From Microseira sp041929235 (GTDB lineage Bacteria > Cyanobacteriota > Cyanobacteriia > Cyanobacteriales > Aerosakkonemataceae): 64,000 nt of DNA. The notes below the pieces were generated by a model that searched no databases, was not told the origin of the DNA, and saw only the letters and a list, made by a program, of their open reading frames with translations. Below, piece after piece: positions 53,325 to 63,124 of this stretch. Where the stretch lies: positions 9,416 through 73,415 of the forward strand of contig NZ_JBHFNP010000283.1 of NCBI RefSeq assembly GCF_041929235.1. Direction: 5' to 3'. Numbering within the stretch: the stretch's first letter is position 1; the number at the start of each line of letters is the position of its first letter. A program made the translations under genes and the position numbers.

Positions 53325-55811
53325 CTAAAAGCGTTCGCCGATGCCGAAGTGAAAGCGACCGTCCCCGTCATCATTTATACCGTAATCCAGCCTAATCGGC
53401 CCTAGGGGTGATTGAATGCGGACGCCTAGACCGTAGCCGAAGCCGGTACCGGGTTTGTCCCGAATTCCGGCTGGGTTACCCGGTACGTTGCTGGCTGTTC
53501 CCAAGTCGGAACCAAAATCGACGAATAAAGCGCCGCCGAGAAAGTTAAAAATCGGGAAGCGATATTCTGCGGTAGCTTGGACGTAACTGCGACCGCTGCC
53601 TAAATCTCCTTCATCGTAGCCCCGCACCGAGTTCGCACCACCCAAGGAGAATGCTTCATAAGGTGGTAGGTCAAACAAAACGGTTCCCGCTTGCAGGTTA
53701 AAAGCTAGTGCTTGCGGACCTCTGGCGAAGCCCGTAAATCTTACAGGTATGTAGTAACTATAGCTACCGCGCAGCCTGGTAAGGAAAATGCTGCCCAGAC
53801 CAATCGGCACCGATTGATCGACACCAACTCGGAATAAGGAACCGCTAGTGGGGCGCTGGCGGTCGTTGCGGACATCGCGCACGAGGCCAAATTGTACGGT
53901 GACTAGGTCGTCGCTGCCTTCGCCGCTGAAACTCAAATCGTTGCCGAGTTCGTCTTCTGGACTAATGTCGCCATCGCGATCGCGTATGGAAACCCGTTGA
54001 TACTGCAACCCTAAAGATGCCTGCCAGTCTGGCACGATAAAGGGATTTCTCGCCAAAGGACGGTTGAAGGTAACGCCGCCACCTAGCCGCACTATGCGCG
54101 GGCGATCGCCGTTTTCCAGTTCGACTTCTCTGTCGCCGCCGTCAAAAATCAACGAGATCGAACGCCGTCTAAAGAAGTTTACCGTGTAAGAAGTCCTGTA
54201 AGGATCGCCGCCGATCCAAGGATCGGTGAAGCGCAAGTCAAACAACAACTCCCGCTGCCCCAACTGCACTTCTGCACCCAATTTTTGGTTATTTCCGCCC
54301 ACATTTTGCTGTTGATAGCTGACCGAACCAAACAACCCGCTGGCGGAACTAAATCCAGCCCCCGCCGCAATCGAACCGCTGCTTCTTTCTTTGACGTTAA
54401 CCGTTACAACGGCTCTGCGGGGGTCTTGTCCTGGACTGAGGGACACCTGTACGTCTTCAAACAAACCGAGTCCAAATACGCGCCGCAAATCGCTTTGGAT
54501 GCGATCGCGGTTAAATACTTGCCCCGGTTTGAGTTCCATTTCCCGCAAAATAATATACTGGCGGGTGCGGCCTCGGATCGGTCTACCTTGGGCATCTTGT
54601 GCATCCCCTTCTTTATTTAAGAAGCGGACTTGAATATCTTCCACCACCCCTTCTGCAACCACCAAGGTGACGGTGCCATCGGGAGAGACGCGGGAGTCAA
54701 CTACCTGAGCTAATACAAAACCCCGCTCTTGATACCACTGGTTTAACCGCTTGATCGCTTCTTGCAAGTCGCGGAAGTTGAGGATTCTACCGTACTGAGG
54801 ACTGAAAATGTCGTTAATAACACTTTGAGTAACAGCTTGAGTTCCCTCGGTTTGTACCCCTTTCAGCACCGGGTTTTGATCGACGACAAACGTAATTCGC
54901 ACGCCCAATGGTGTATCTTCTGGCACAACGCGCACGTTGGTGAAAAAGCCGGTGGCAAAAATAGCATTGATATCTTGTTGCAATTGCGATCGCGTAGTAG
55001 TGCGTCCGGGTTGGGTGCGAATCGCATCGTAAACTACGCCCTGCAAGTCGCCTTCTGCACCGCTGACAACCACTTCTGCCACCAATACGCGGGGTTCGTC
55101 GGGAGCGGGGGAAGGCTGGGCATTTGATGGCTCAGAAGGCGTCCCAGGCGTTCTCTGAGGAATATTCAGTTCGATATTTGGAGAAGAGGGCGGGGGGTTT
55201 AATTCGAGCTGAATTTGATTGGGCGTTTCTTGGGTAGGAGTTGGCGTTCCTTGGGGTGGAGTTCCCGGCGTCCCAGGCGTTTCCGGTTCTACTTGGGGAG
55301 TTGGTGGCGGTGTGGGTTCGCTCTGCGGGGCGAAAGTATCCGTTGGTGCATCCGTAGGCGATGGCGTTGCCGGTGCTTGCGCCAGCAGTTCTGGGGTGCG
55401 ATCGTTAGTACTTAGTAAAAGCTCCTCTGCTCCAGAGCTCCCCTGCTCCTCTGCGGTATGAGGCAGAGATGCTAAAGATGGAAACACTTCTGCCGCCGCC
55501 TTGGGTTGAAGATCTGCAAGCAGCGCTAGGGAATCCGTCATTGGGGTTTCTACAGATGCTGCTGCTGTCGCTGTCCCCTTGTTGATTTCATTTTTGGCAA
55601 CAGGTTTGAGCAGCGACCCTGAGGCGTTAGAATCGTCCTCCTTACTGTTGTTGCCTTTTTTCTCTTCTTTAGTTCTAGTTCGCCCTCTGCTTTTAACATC
55701 AGCAGCAATATCTGGCGAGGAGGCATCAGCGGTTTGTGCTTTCGCTGGTAATAAGTTACTAAAAGCGGTTGAGGCAGCCACCGCTGCCAGCAAAACTGGT
55801 GATAAGCGCAT
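53325..55811 (-). CDS. bamA: Omp85 outer membrane protein assembly factor (BamA)
   Basis: 828 residues from the ATG at 55811 (MRLSPVLLAAVAASTAFSNL), which starts a signal peptide ending PAKAQ; the frame is open to 55916. A Pro/Thr/Ser/Glu-rich linker (about 70-240) is followed by three POTRA domains (VLVAEVVVSGAEGDLQGVVY; PVLKGVQTEGTQAVTQSVIN; VEDIQVRFLNKEG) as in cyanobacteria, then a 16-strand barrel with the VRGYDEGDLGSGRSYVQ loop and the final Phe. It inserts beta-barrel proteins into the outer membrane. Confidence 0.94.
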   Translation of the reverse strand: MRLSPVLLAAVAASTAFSNLLPAKAQTADASSPDIAADVKSRGRTRTKEEKKGNNSKEDDSNASGSLLKPVAKNEINKGTATAAASVETPMTDSLALLADLQPKAAAEVFPSLASLPHTAEEQGSSGAEELLLSTNDRTPELLAQAPATPSPTDAPTDTFAPQSEPTPPPTPQVEPETPGTPGTPPQGTPTPTQETPNQIQLELNPPPSSPNIELNIPQRTPGTPSEPSNAQPSPAPDEPRVLVAEVVVSGAEGDLQGVVYDAIRTQPGRTTTRSQLQQDINAIFATGFFTNVRVVPEDTPLGVRITFVVDQNPVLKGVQTEGTQAVTQSVINDIFSPQYGRILNFRDLQEAIKRLNQWYQERGFVLAQVVDSRVSPDGTVTLVVAEGVVEDIQVRFLNKEGDAQDAQGRPIRGRTRQYIILREMELKPGQVFNRDRIQSDLRRVFGLGLFEDVQVSLSPGQDPRRAVVTVNVKERSSGSIAAGAGFSSASGLFGSVSYQQQNVGGNNQKLGAEVQLGQRELLFDLRFTDPWIGGDPYRTSYTVNFFRRRSISLIFDGGDREVELENGDRPRIVRLGGGVTFNRPLARNPFIVPDWQASLGLQYQRVSIRDRDGDISPEDELGNDLSFSGEGSDDLVTVQFGLVRDVRNDRQRPTSGSLFRVGVDQSVPIGLGSIFLTRLRGSYSYYIPVRFTGFARGPQALAFNLQAGTVLFDLPPYEAFSLGGANSVRGYDEGDLGSGRSYVQATAEYRFPIFNFLGGALFVDFGSDLGTASNVPGNPAGIRDKPGTGFGYGLGVRIQSPLGPIRLDYGINDDGDGRFHFGIGERF

Positions 55812-56107
55812 TTTGTTCACTTTGTCAAACACTTCCACACACCAAAGGAACGCGAGCAAGCAATTCCCTGTTAGCTTCTGGGATTTTCGCACAAGCGCTA
55901 GCTCAAAAGCATACATCGGTTAGCGGACACTGACGCGGTCACCGACAAGATTGTTGCTTCCCCTTTCGTAGTGACTAAGAAGACGCGGGGAAAGGGAGAC
56001 GCGGGGAAAGGGAGACGGGTCGAGTTGTGTAGAAACCAGAAACATTCCCCGTGTCCCCGCGTCAGAGCGTCAGAGCGTCAGAGCGTCCTCTGCGGGACCA
56101 GTCGCTA

Positions 56108-56839
56108 CTACAAGCCTTGATCTGCCTGCTGTAAAACCCGTTCCAGGACTTGCTGATAGGCGCTTTCTACATTACCCAAATCGCGCCGGAAGCGGTCTTT
56201 ATCCAACACTCGTCGGTTCGGATCGGTTTCTTTGGCATCCCACAAGCGGCAGGTGTCGGGGCTGATTTCATCGGCTAATAGTATTTGCTGTTGAGAGTCG
56301 GTGCCAAACTCCAGCTTGAAGTCTACCAGGGTAATGCCGCACTGGCTGAAAAAGTCTTGCAGAATTGTGTTAATTTGCAACGCCAGCTTGACAAGTTGCT
56401 CTACTTGTGATTCAGTTGCCAGTTCGAGCAGGAATAAGCGCTCGCGGGTGAGTAGCGGATCTCCCAAGGCGTCGTTCTTGTAATAAAATTCAACCAAAGG
56501 TTGGGGTAAAACCTTACCTTCTGGCAATCCGGTTTGCTTGCACAAACTCCCAGCAGCAATATTGCGGACAACCACTTCTAACGGTAAAATTTTTACAGCT
56601 TTAACCCGCATTTGATTCGGCGCAGGTTGGTCGATAAAGTGGGTGGGAATACCATTCGCTTCCATCACCTGAAACAGACGACTAGCGATCTTGGCGTTAA
56701 TCTCGCCTTTGCCGACGATGCTGCCCCGTTTCTGGGCGTTAAACGCCGTAGCGTCGTCTTTATAATGAGTCAGCAAAACCTTTGGATCGTCGGTGCTATA
56801 GAGAATTTTGGCTTTGCCTTCGTATAGTTTTTCGTTCAT
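56108..56839 (-). CDS. purC: SAICAR synthase (phosphoribosylaminoimidazole-succinocarboxamide synthase)
   Basis: 243 residues. ATP-dependent ligation of aspartate to CAIR in purine synthesis. Seen: LYEGKAKILYSTDDPKVLLT (P-loop-like), FNAQKRGSIVGKGEINAKIA, VKILPLEVVVRNIAAGS, and LVDFKLEFG then LADEISPDTCRLWD. Standard length. The start abuts a heptamer repeat. Confidence 0.95.
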   Translation of the reverse strand: MNEKLYEGKAKILYSTDDPKVLLTHYKDDATAFNAQKRGSIVGKGEINAKIASRLFQVMEANGIPTHFIDQPAPNQMRVKAVKILPLEVVVRNIAAGSLCKQTGLPEGKVLPQPLVEFYYKNDALGDPLLTRERLFLLELATESQVEQLVKLALQINTILQDFFSQCGITLVDFKLEFGTDSQQQILLADEISPDTCRLWDAKETDPNRRVLDKDRFRRDLGNVESAYQQVLERVLQQADQGL

Positions 56840-56931
56840 TGGTAATTGGTAATTGGTAATTGCTAATTGCTAATTGCTAATAGGGGATCGATATTAAAAT
56901 ATCACATTAGCCATTAGCCATTAGCCATTAC
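56840..56931. repeat. Heptamer repeats of two kinds before purC
   Basis: GGTAATTGGTAATTG and CTAATTGCTAATTG units at 56840-56882, then three ATTAGCC units at about 56907-56930. STRR-type tracts between the cyclase and purC genes. Confidence 0.75.
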
Positions 56932-59553
56932 CTATTTTGTCGTCATAGCGTGTACGCCGTTCCAATTTTCGGGGGGTGGTTCTTCGAGGAATTTAGTCGC
57001 TCTTTCCAAGTGGATCGCCGTTGCAATATCCTGACTATCCAACTGTTGAGCTGCCATAAAGTGTTGGATCGCTTGCTTGAAGTTCCTGTCTAGGTACGCG
57101 GATCTTCCGGCATTGTAATGGGAGATAAATTGTTCGGTGACGGCATCGAGGGGAACGCGGCGATCGTTGATTAACTGGTATATTTTTACGGCTTCGTGTT
57201 TGCCCTTCACTCGAATTTTGTCGAGTTCGCGTACCCAGATGCGATCGCTGCACAGGTTGTAGGTAAACTCGCTCAAAACAATATCGCATCCATATTCTTT
57301 GGTTACGCTTTCTAAGCGAGAACTCAGGTTAACTCCATCTCCTATCACCGTATAATCCATGCGTTTGTGGGAACCAATATTACCCGAAACCACTTCCCCC
57401 GAACTAATGCCGATGCCGATCTTAATTTTAGGTTGGTTTGCCATAACGCGGCGATCGTTAAAGACTGCCAGACGCCGACGCATGTCCAGCGCCGCACGGA
57501 CTGCCATCCAACCATGGTTTTCTAAGGGTAGCGGCGCGCCGAATACTGCCATCAAGGCATCGCCGATAAATTTATCCAGGGTGCCTTCGTGGTTAAACAC
57601 CGCCTCCACCATTGTTTCAAAGTACTGATTCAGCAACGATACCACTTCTGCCGCCCCCAGATTTTCTGTCAGCGTCGTGTAGCCCCGGATATCAGAAAAT
57701 AAAATTGTCACTTCCTTGCGCTCGCCTACCATCAGCGCGTCGTCACCCTGTGCCATAACTCGCTCTGCTACATTCGGCGTCATGTATCTATACAGGGTAG
57801 ATTTCATCCGTTTTTCTTGACTGATATCTTCCAACACCACCAATCCGCCTCTAGCACCTCCTTCGGGATTTGTCAAGGGATTAACCGTGAGATTGATGCT
57901 GCGTTCGATTTCCCTGATTTTTGCTTTGGGAATCGGGGGATAGGAAAGCGGGGAACCACCGCGAGAATTTCCTGTGTCCTCGCTTGTGTGTTTTTCGTTC
58001 CAGGGGATAAAGAAGTCTGGAGCTTCGCGATCGCGAATGGCTAGAATCGGATTTTGATTGGGGTCGTCTAGGTTAGTTTCCGAGATTGGTTGTCCCTCTG
58101 GGTACAATCCTACCGTCAAGTTTTGCTCCGGCACGTAATGCTTAGCACCCGTTTTAACCGCATCCTGCAATCGCATTTGCAAATTCTCAATAGGCACGAC
58201 TTCCCAAACGAGTCGTCCCATGAGTTTTTCCTTCCATAACAGTTTGTTGCTTTTTCCAGAAGCTGCTTGCAGCGGGCAACCCAGTAATTCTAGTGCGGCA
58301 TCGTTAATCGTGACAATCTTGCCTTCCATATCGGTGGAGATTACCGCATCGGATAAGCTTTGCAGAATGTCTTTTTGATATTGCTTTTCTAGTAAAACGT
58401 TTTCAAACAGTTTGGCATTTTCTAACGCGATTCCAGCTTGAATATTAAACGCCCGCATAAATTCTTCATCCGAGCCAGTAAAACTGCCCTGATGCTTATT
58501 AATTAATTGGGTCACTCCAATCAATTCGTTGCCCGAATTAAACACCGGCAAACACAAAATATTGCGAGTTACATATCCAGTTTTTTTATCCGTACTGGGG
58601 TCAAAACGCGGGTCTTTATATGCATCTGTAATATTGAGCGGCTGCCCGGTAGAAGCGACGTAACCAGCAATTCCCCGATTAGCCGGAATGCGGATTTCGA
58701 TTAAAGTTCTACCATCGGCTGCTGCAACTTTTGTCCATAGTTCGTTGGTTTCTTTCGTCAGTAAAAATAGGGTACTGCGATCCGCTTGCATTAAATTGCG
58801 AGCTTGATCCATTACCGCTCGCAGCGTTGTTTCTAAATCCAGACTTTGACCTAGAGTTTGAGTTGCTTTCAGCAGTGCCGATGCCCCGCGTTGATTGCGA
58901 GCTGCCACATAAAAAGACCGACAACTTTCTAAGATTATACCGATTTTGGCAGCAAAGTCTTGAAATTGCGCGACATCATCGCTATCAAACGGAAGATTCC
59001 CCGCTTTATTCGACAGTTGCACCACCGCCACGACCTGGTTTTTGCTGCTAAAAATTGGCATACACAGGATGTTGCGGGTATGGTAACCCGTTTGCTTATC
59101 AAAGTCCGGGTTAAACAAGGGGTGATTGTAAGCGTCGGGAATGTTGAGATATTCTCCCTTAGTCGCTACGTGACCAGCAATGCCACTATTGAGCGGCAGG
59201 CGGATTTCTGTTGGTTTTTCTGATTCGTCGGCACTGTTTTTAGACCACAGCTGACCTTTTTCCTGATCGACCAAAAAGATGGTAGTGCGATCCGCTTGCA
59301 GAATTTGACCGATTTTGAGCGTAATTGCTTCCAAAATTCGCTCCAGCATCGCTTCGAGCGCTTCGTTGTTAATCAGTTCGATTGCTCGCAAAAATTGCTG
59401 GAATTCTGCGGTGATAAAGTCGAGGAGGCAGACAAATTCCGAAACCGAATAACTATTGACTCGCTGGATTAGCGTATGAGTGCGATTGACCTGGGTTAAC
59501 TGAGCCAACATGGTAGCGAGAAAACTACCGTTATGGGAAAGAGTCATGGTCAT
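56932..59553 (-). CDS. Adenylate cyclase, class III, with two GAF domains and a PAS domain (CyaB-like)
   Basis: 873 residues. GAF-A (about 60-210; NIPDAYNHPLFNPDFDKQTG), GAF-B (about 235-385; NITDAYKDPRFDPSTDKKTG), both with NKFDE-type residues (NKAGNLPFDSDD; NKHQGSFTGSDEE), which in such GAFs bind cyclic nucleotide. A PAS domain (about 400-600) contains a low-complexity insert. The cyclase domain holds ILFSDIRGYTTLTENLG, LDKFIGDALMAVFGAP and KRMDYTVIGDGVNLSSRLES. Order and motifs match Anabaena CyaB1/CyaB2, which cAMP itself activates. Makes cAMP for light- or motility-linked signalling. Confidence 0.92.
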   Translation of the reverse strand: MTMTLSHNGSFLATMLAQLTQVNRTHTLIQRVNSYSVSEFVCLLDFITAEFQQFLRAIELINNEALEAMLERILEAITLKIGQILQADRTTIFLVDQEKGQLWSKNSADESEKPTEIRLPLNSGIAGHVATKGEYLNIPDAYNHPLFNPDFDKQTGYHTRNILCMPIFSSKNQVVAVVQLSNKAGNLPFDSDDVAQFQDFAAKIGIILESCRSFYVAARNQRGASALLKATQTLGQSLDLETTLRAVMDQARNLMQADRSTLFLLTKETNELWTKVAAADGRTLIEIRIPANRGIAGYVASTGQPLNITDAYKDPRFDPSTDKKTGYVTRNILCLPVFNSGNELIGVTQLINKHQGSFTGSDEEFMRAFNIQAGIALENAKLFENVLLEKQYQKDILQSLSDAVISTDMEGKIVTINDAALELLGCPLQAASGKSNKLLWKEKLMGRLVWEVVPIENLQMRLQDAVKTGAKHYVPEQNLTVGLYPEGQPISETNLDDPNQNPILAIRDREAPDFFIPWNEKHTSEDTGNSRGGSPLSYPPIPKAKIREIERSINLTVNPLTNPEGGARGGLVVLEDISQEKRMKSTLYRYMTPNVAERVMAQGDDALMVGERKEVTILFSDIRGYTTLTENLGAAEVVSLLNQYFETMVEAVFNHEGTLDKFIGDALMAVFGAPLPLENHGWMAVRAALDMRRRLAVFNDRRVMANQPKIKIGIGISSGEVVSGNIGSHKRMDYTVIGDGVNLSSRLESVTKEYGCDIVLSEFTYNLCSDRIWVRELDKIRVKGKHEAVKIYQLINDRRVPLDAVTEQFISHYNAGRSAYLDRNFKQAIQHFMAAQQLDSQDIATAIHLERATKFLEEPPPENWNGVHAMTTK

Positions 59554-60008
59554 ATCTGCTGATTATGGGGTATCCTGCGCTCCCCAGTATCGTAACATTG
59601 CCTATTTAGCCTCTGCCCTCGCCCAATAGATGTTTATCGGCAGTTATCCCCACTGCTTTGCTGTTGTCCTGAGGTCAACGCTGCGTGATTCTGCTTAGGT
59701 CAACCCTGGGTAATTCTCCTGAAGTCAACGCTGCGGGAAGGCGCGGTGCGTAAAGCTTGCCGGGTAAAAGCAATGCCCCCTTCTGTTGGGCAACCCAAGC
59801 CTGTATCCTCAAGGCTGTGGGTCGCGTCGATGGGAATGACTAACCCACTGAACCTCCAAGGTAGGTCCAACAGAACGAGGCTGTTGATGATTTAATTGTT
59901 GTCAAACGAACGGGAACACAAGTTGAAGGCAGAGCCTACTACGAATGTATCCCCTCGACAGACAGGGCTACAAGTTTTTGCCCATATTACCAATCGCCTA
60001 TCACCAGA
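59554..60008. other. Intergenic region, no gene recognised
   Basis: 455 bases between the cyclase promoter and the end of sqdX. At 59670-59745 there are three imperfect tandem units built on GGTCAACGCTGCG. The stretch 59760-59940 has short open frames on both strands, some resembling the 3' region of a lost transposon gene, but nothing can be supported. Confidence 0.45.
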
Positions 60009-61142
60009 TCATGCAGCTAAAGGCAGGTTTTGATCGGCAACTACGGCTTGATAGTAGCGTTGTAATTGGCGGGTGGCAGCTGCCCATCCCCAGCGTTCGG
60101 CTTCTTTGCGGGCGAACTCGCGCAGGGTTTCTCGTTCTTGTTTTTGGGATAATAGGTTTTTGGTGGCGGCGATCGCTCCTAGTTCATCTTTCGGATCGAA
60201 CAAGTATCCGTTTACCCCATCGGTGACAATATCTGGAATTCCACCAGATCGCGCCGCGACGACGGGACACCCCGCTGCCATTGCCTCTAACAGTACTAAC
60301 CCCAATGTTTCGGTACGGGAGGGGAATATAAATGCATCGGCAGAAGCATACGCCGCCCCCAATTCTCGCCCGCGCAGGTATCCGACAAAGTTAGTCGGCG
60401 TTCCCGCAAAATATTCTTCTAAAGCTTGTCGGTTTGGACCATCTCCAACTAAGGCTAGGCGGGCATCTGGAATCGCTTCTAAGATGGGTTTGATGCGCTC
60501 GATTTCTTTTTCAGCCCCCAGACGACCAACGTAAAGCAGCAGCGGGCTAGAGGGGTTTCCTTGACTGAGGCGATCGCGCATTTCCACGTTGGCTAAGTCG
60601 GGATGAAACGTTTCCGTATCCACTCCCCGCTGCCATAAATCGACTCGTTCTATACCGTGCGCCGTCAATTCTTCCACCATTGCCGTCGAGGTACAAAGAT
60701 TTAACTGCGCTTGATTGTGAGCCGATTTTAATAATTCCCACAATAACCCTTCCAGCATTCCCAAACCATAGTGGTGTAAATATTGGGGTAAATGGGTATG
60801 GTAAGAAGCTACCAGCGGAATTTTCAGCATTTTCGCATAAAACAGCCCACCCAATCCCAAAATAGCTGGGTTGACAACGTGAACAATATCTGGTCTAAAC
60901 TTCTCCAGCGCTTTACCAATTTGTGGTTTGGGGACTGCCAATTTTAACTCTGGATAAAGCGGTAGGGGAAATCCCGGAACGCCGTAAATTTTTGCGCCTT
61001 TGTATTGGGTTAATCCGCCATCCGGCGAGAAAATTAACACTTGGTCGCCGCTGCGCTGTAGATGTTCTACAGTATGGCACAGTCGCGTTACAATGCCGTC
61101 AATTTTGGGGAGAAATGTTTCAGTAAATAAGGCTATTCGCAT
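60009..61142 (-). CDS. sqdX: Sulfoquinovosyltransferase (SQDG synthase)
   Basis: 377 residues. GT4 glycosyltransferase that moves sulfoquinovose from UDP-sulfoquinovose to diacylglycerol, making the thylakoid sulfolipid. Seen: MRIALFTETFLPKIDGIVTR, VASYHTHLPQYLHHYGL, LLLYVGRLGAEKEIERIKPI and the donor-binding FIFPSRTETLGLVLLEAMAA. Its partner sqdB lies upstream on the same strand. Confidence 0.93.
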   Translation of the reverse strand: MRIALFTETFLPKIDGIVTRLCHTVEHLQRSGDQVLIFSPDGGLTQYKGAKIYGVPGFPLPLYPELKLAVPKPQIGKALEKFRPDIVHVVNPAILGLGGLFYAKMLKIPLVASYHTHLPQYLHHYGLGMLEGLLWELLKSAHNQAQLNLCTSTAMVEELTAHGIERVDLWQRGVDTETFHPDLANVEMRDRLSQGNPSSPLLLYVGRLGAEKEIERIKPILEAIPDARLALVGDGPNRQALEEYFAGTPTNFVGYLRGRELGAAYASADAFIFPSRTETLGLVLLEAMAAGCPVVAARSGGIPDIVTDGVNGYLFDPKDELGAIAATKNLLSQKQERETLREFARKEAERWGWAAATRQLQRYYQAVVADQNLPLAA

Positions 61143-61210
61143 AATTGGTCATTGGTCATTGGTAATTGGTGATTGCGCTTGAGCGATAAACCGGCAACAC
61201 AAGTTTTATT

Positions 61211-61510
61211 TTATTGTTGTTTGGTGCTTGATTGGGCGCAAATTCCATGAATGCCAATTGCCAAGATAACTCCACCTAACAAAACTCCTACACCTTCAGC
61301 AAAACAATTAATTCTGTGTCTGTTTTCTGCTGCTTGAGCAATCGATAATTGCTCGATTGTTGCAGCTGGAGATTTGGCTAATTTTTCGTATGATTTAAAG
61401 CTTGCCTCTAGTGCCTTCCATTCGGGAAATAGATAGTAGGCACTGAGGCTAGTCGCAGCCAAACCGGGCAGCACGACAGTTATTAACAGAACGAGCGCGC
61501 GGATGTTCAT
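61211..61510 (-). CDS. Small membrane protein between sqdB and sqdX
   Basis: 99 residues from the ATG at 61510 (MNIRALVLLITVVLPGLAAT); open codons upstream to 61654 are heptamer-repeat sequence. Two hydrophobic helices, at 5-25 and about 70-92 (AEGVGVLLGGVILAIGIHGI), joined by a helical stretch. No family recognised. Its place in the sulfolipid cluster suggests cotranscription but proves no role. Confidence 0.65.
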   Translation of the reverse strand: MNIRALVLLITVVLPGLAATSLSAYYLFPEWKALEASFKSYEKLAKSPAATIEQLSIAQAAENRHRINCFAEGVGVLLGGVILAIGIHGICAQSSTKQQ

Positions 61511-61635
61511 GTCAGTTTGGGTAATAGGTAATAGGTAATAGATGAGGCTATAGACAACTAGAACACAGGAGATAGATTTTTGTAATTTTCTTATCCTGCT
61601 TGCAACTGGTAGCCGTATTTGATTTATTATCGCTC

Positions 61636-61680
61636 GCCAATTACCAATTACCAATTACCAATTACCAATTACCAATTACC
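61636..61680. repeat. CAATTAC heptamer tandem repeat overlapping the sqdB stop
   Basis: About six copies of CAATTAC; the last supplies the sqdB stop codon at 61676-61678. Confidence 0.85.
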
Positions 61681-62827
61681 TGTGCCAAGTAACTTTGGGC
61701 AGGATGTGGTTTTTATCGACGCGATGTTGATATTTGACGGCAAAGTTCAACAGGGAATCGAGTAGGGCGTCTGAGAGGTAGTGAGGTTGCAAACCGAGGT
61801 CGAGTAGGTTGGTGTTTTTGGCGTTGAAGTAGTGTTCTTCTTTTTCGATTCTGGGGTTATCTAGGTGATTTATGTCTACATTTAGTCCCAGGGTAGTGCC
61901 TGCTTTTTTCACCATTAAAGCTAGGTCGCCGACGCTGAACATTTCGGTAAATTGGTTGAAAACGCGGAATTCGCCGGGGTTAGCGGGGTTAGCGATCGCT
62001 AATTCCATGCAGCGCACTGTGTCCCGAATATCCAAAAATCCTCGCGTTTGACCGCCTTTGCCATACACTGTAATCGGGTGACCGATGGCGGCTTGAATGC
62101 AGAAACGGTTCAACGCCGTGCCAAATACGCCGTCGTAGTCGAGACGGTTAATCAGCATTTCATCCATCCCCGTTTCTTCGGTCAAAACGCCGTAAACGAC
62201 ACCTTGGTTCAAGTCTGTGGCGCGCAAACCCCACATGCGACAAGCAAAGTGGATATTGTGACTATCGTGTACCTTACTTAAGTGATACATCGATCCCGGT
62301 TGCTTGGGATAGGGTAGCGTATCCTTGCGCCCATTATGCTCGATGGTGATATAGCCTTCTTCGATATCGATGTTGGGCGTGCCGTATTCGCCCATCGTTC
62401 CCAGCTTCACCAAGTGACAGTCGGGGAAATGTTCTTTCATGGCGTAGAGTAGATTCAGCGTTCCTACGACGTTATTCACTTGAGTGAGTACGGCATGTTC
62501 GCGGTCGATCATCGAGAAAGGGGCGGAACGCTGTTCGCCGAAGTGAGCGATCGCATCGGGAGAAAACTGTTGCAGCGCTGATAGAAGAAATTCGTAGTTG
62601 GTAATATCCCCAACGAACAGGTCAATAGATTTGCCGGTAAGATCGTGCCAGCGCTGGATGCGGTGCTGAATCGGTGCGATGGGTGTTAGGGTTTCGGCTC
62701 CCAGCTGTAAATCCCAATGCCGCCGTACCAAGCTATCCAGGATGCCGACTTCGTAACCTCTGTTAGAAAGATATAGGGCAGTTGCCCAACCGCAATAACC
62801 ATCGCCACCAATAACCAGGACTTTCAT
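61676..62827 (-). CDS. sqdB: UDP-sulfoquinovose synthase
   Basis: 383 residues. Extended SDR that makes UDP-sulfoquinovose from UDP-glucose and sulfite with bound NAD. Seen: VLVIGGDGYCGWATALYLSN (NAD-binding glycine motif), DAIAHFGEQRSAPFSMID, the catalytic triad TMGEYG and YHLSKVHDSHN (Tyr-x3-Lys), and TDLNQGVVYGVLTEET. Full length. The stop codon lies within a heptamer repeat. Confidence 0.95.
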   Translation of the reverse strand: MKVLVIGGDGYCGWATALYLSNRGYEVGILDSLVRRHWDLQLGAETLTPIAPIQHRIQRWHDLTGKSIDLFVGDITNYEFLLSALQQFSPDAIAHFGEQRSAPFSMIDREHAVLTQVNNVVGTLNLLYAMKEHFPDCHLVKLGTMGEYGTPNIDIEEGYITIEHNGRKDTLPYPKQPGSMYHLSKVHDSHNIHFACRMWGLRATDLNQGVVYGVLTEETGMDEMLINRLDYDGVFGTALNRFCIQAAIGHPITVYGKGGQTRGFLDIRDTVRCMELAIANPANPGEFRVFNQFTEMFSVGDLALMVKKAGTTLGLNVDINHLDNPRIEKEEHYFNAKNTNLLDLGLQPHYLSDALLDSLLNFAVKYQHRVDKNHILPKVTWHR

Positions 62828-63124
62828 CTTGCTTTTTGCCCATACTGCTTACTGACACTCGCTAAATCTACCAGGTTTTGTGTCCCGTCTATACCGCTAA
62901 TTGGGATGAACTTATAGGGAAGCACAGGAGGGCGGGTGTGCGGGTGGGCAGGTGTGGGGGTGAGCGGGTGGGCAGTTAACCCAATCAGGAATTACGCAAA
63001 GAAACCGGGTTTCTAGGAAAAATCGTCGATTTATAAACTAGAGATCTAAGAAGAAACCCGGTTTCTGGCAACGCCCTTGCCTAAATCCTACCAATCTCAA
63101 ATCTGCAATCTCAAATCTATAATC
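62828..63124. other. Intergenic region with repeats, no gene seen
   Basis: 297 bases. GTGGGCAGGTGTG-type low-complexity sequence at 62930-62975, and a long imperfect hairpin at about 63000-63066 made from two halves of the AGAAACCCGGTTTCT repeat. Confidence 0.5.

Noticed and set aside
54762..55923. Plus-strand frames opposite bamA
   Set aside because: Antisense shadows; the minus-strand frame has POTRA and barrel motifs.
59760..59940. Possible transposase 3' end between sqdX and the cyclase
   Set aside because: Stops in every frame and no motif long enough to assign.
59945..60226. 93-residue frame opposite the end of sqdX
   Set aside because: Antisense shadow of sqdX with no upstream signals.
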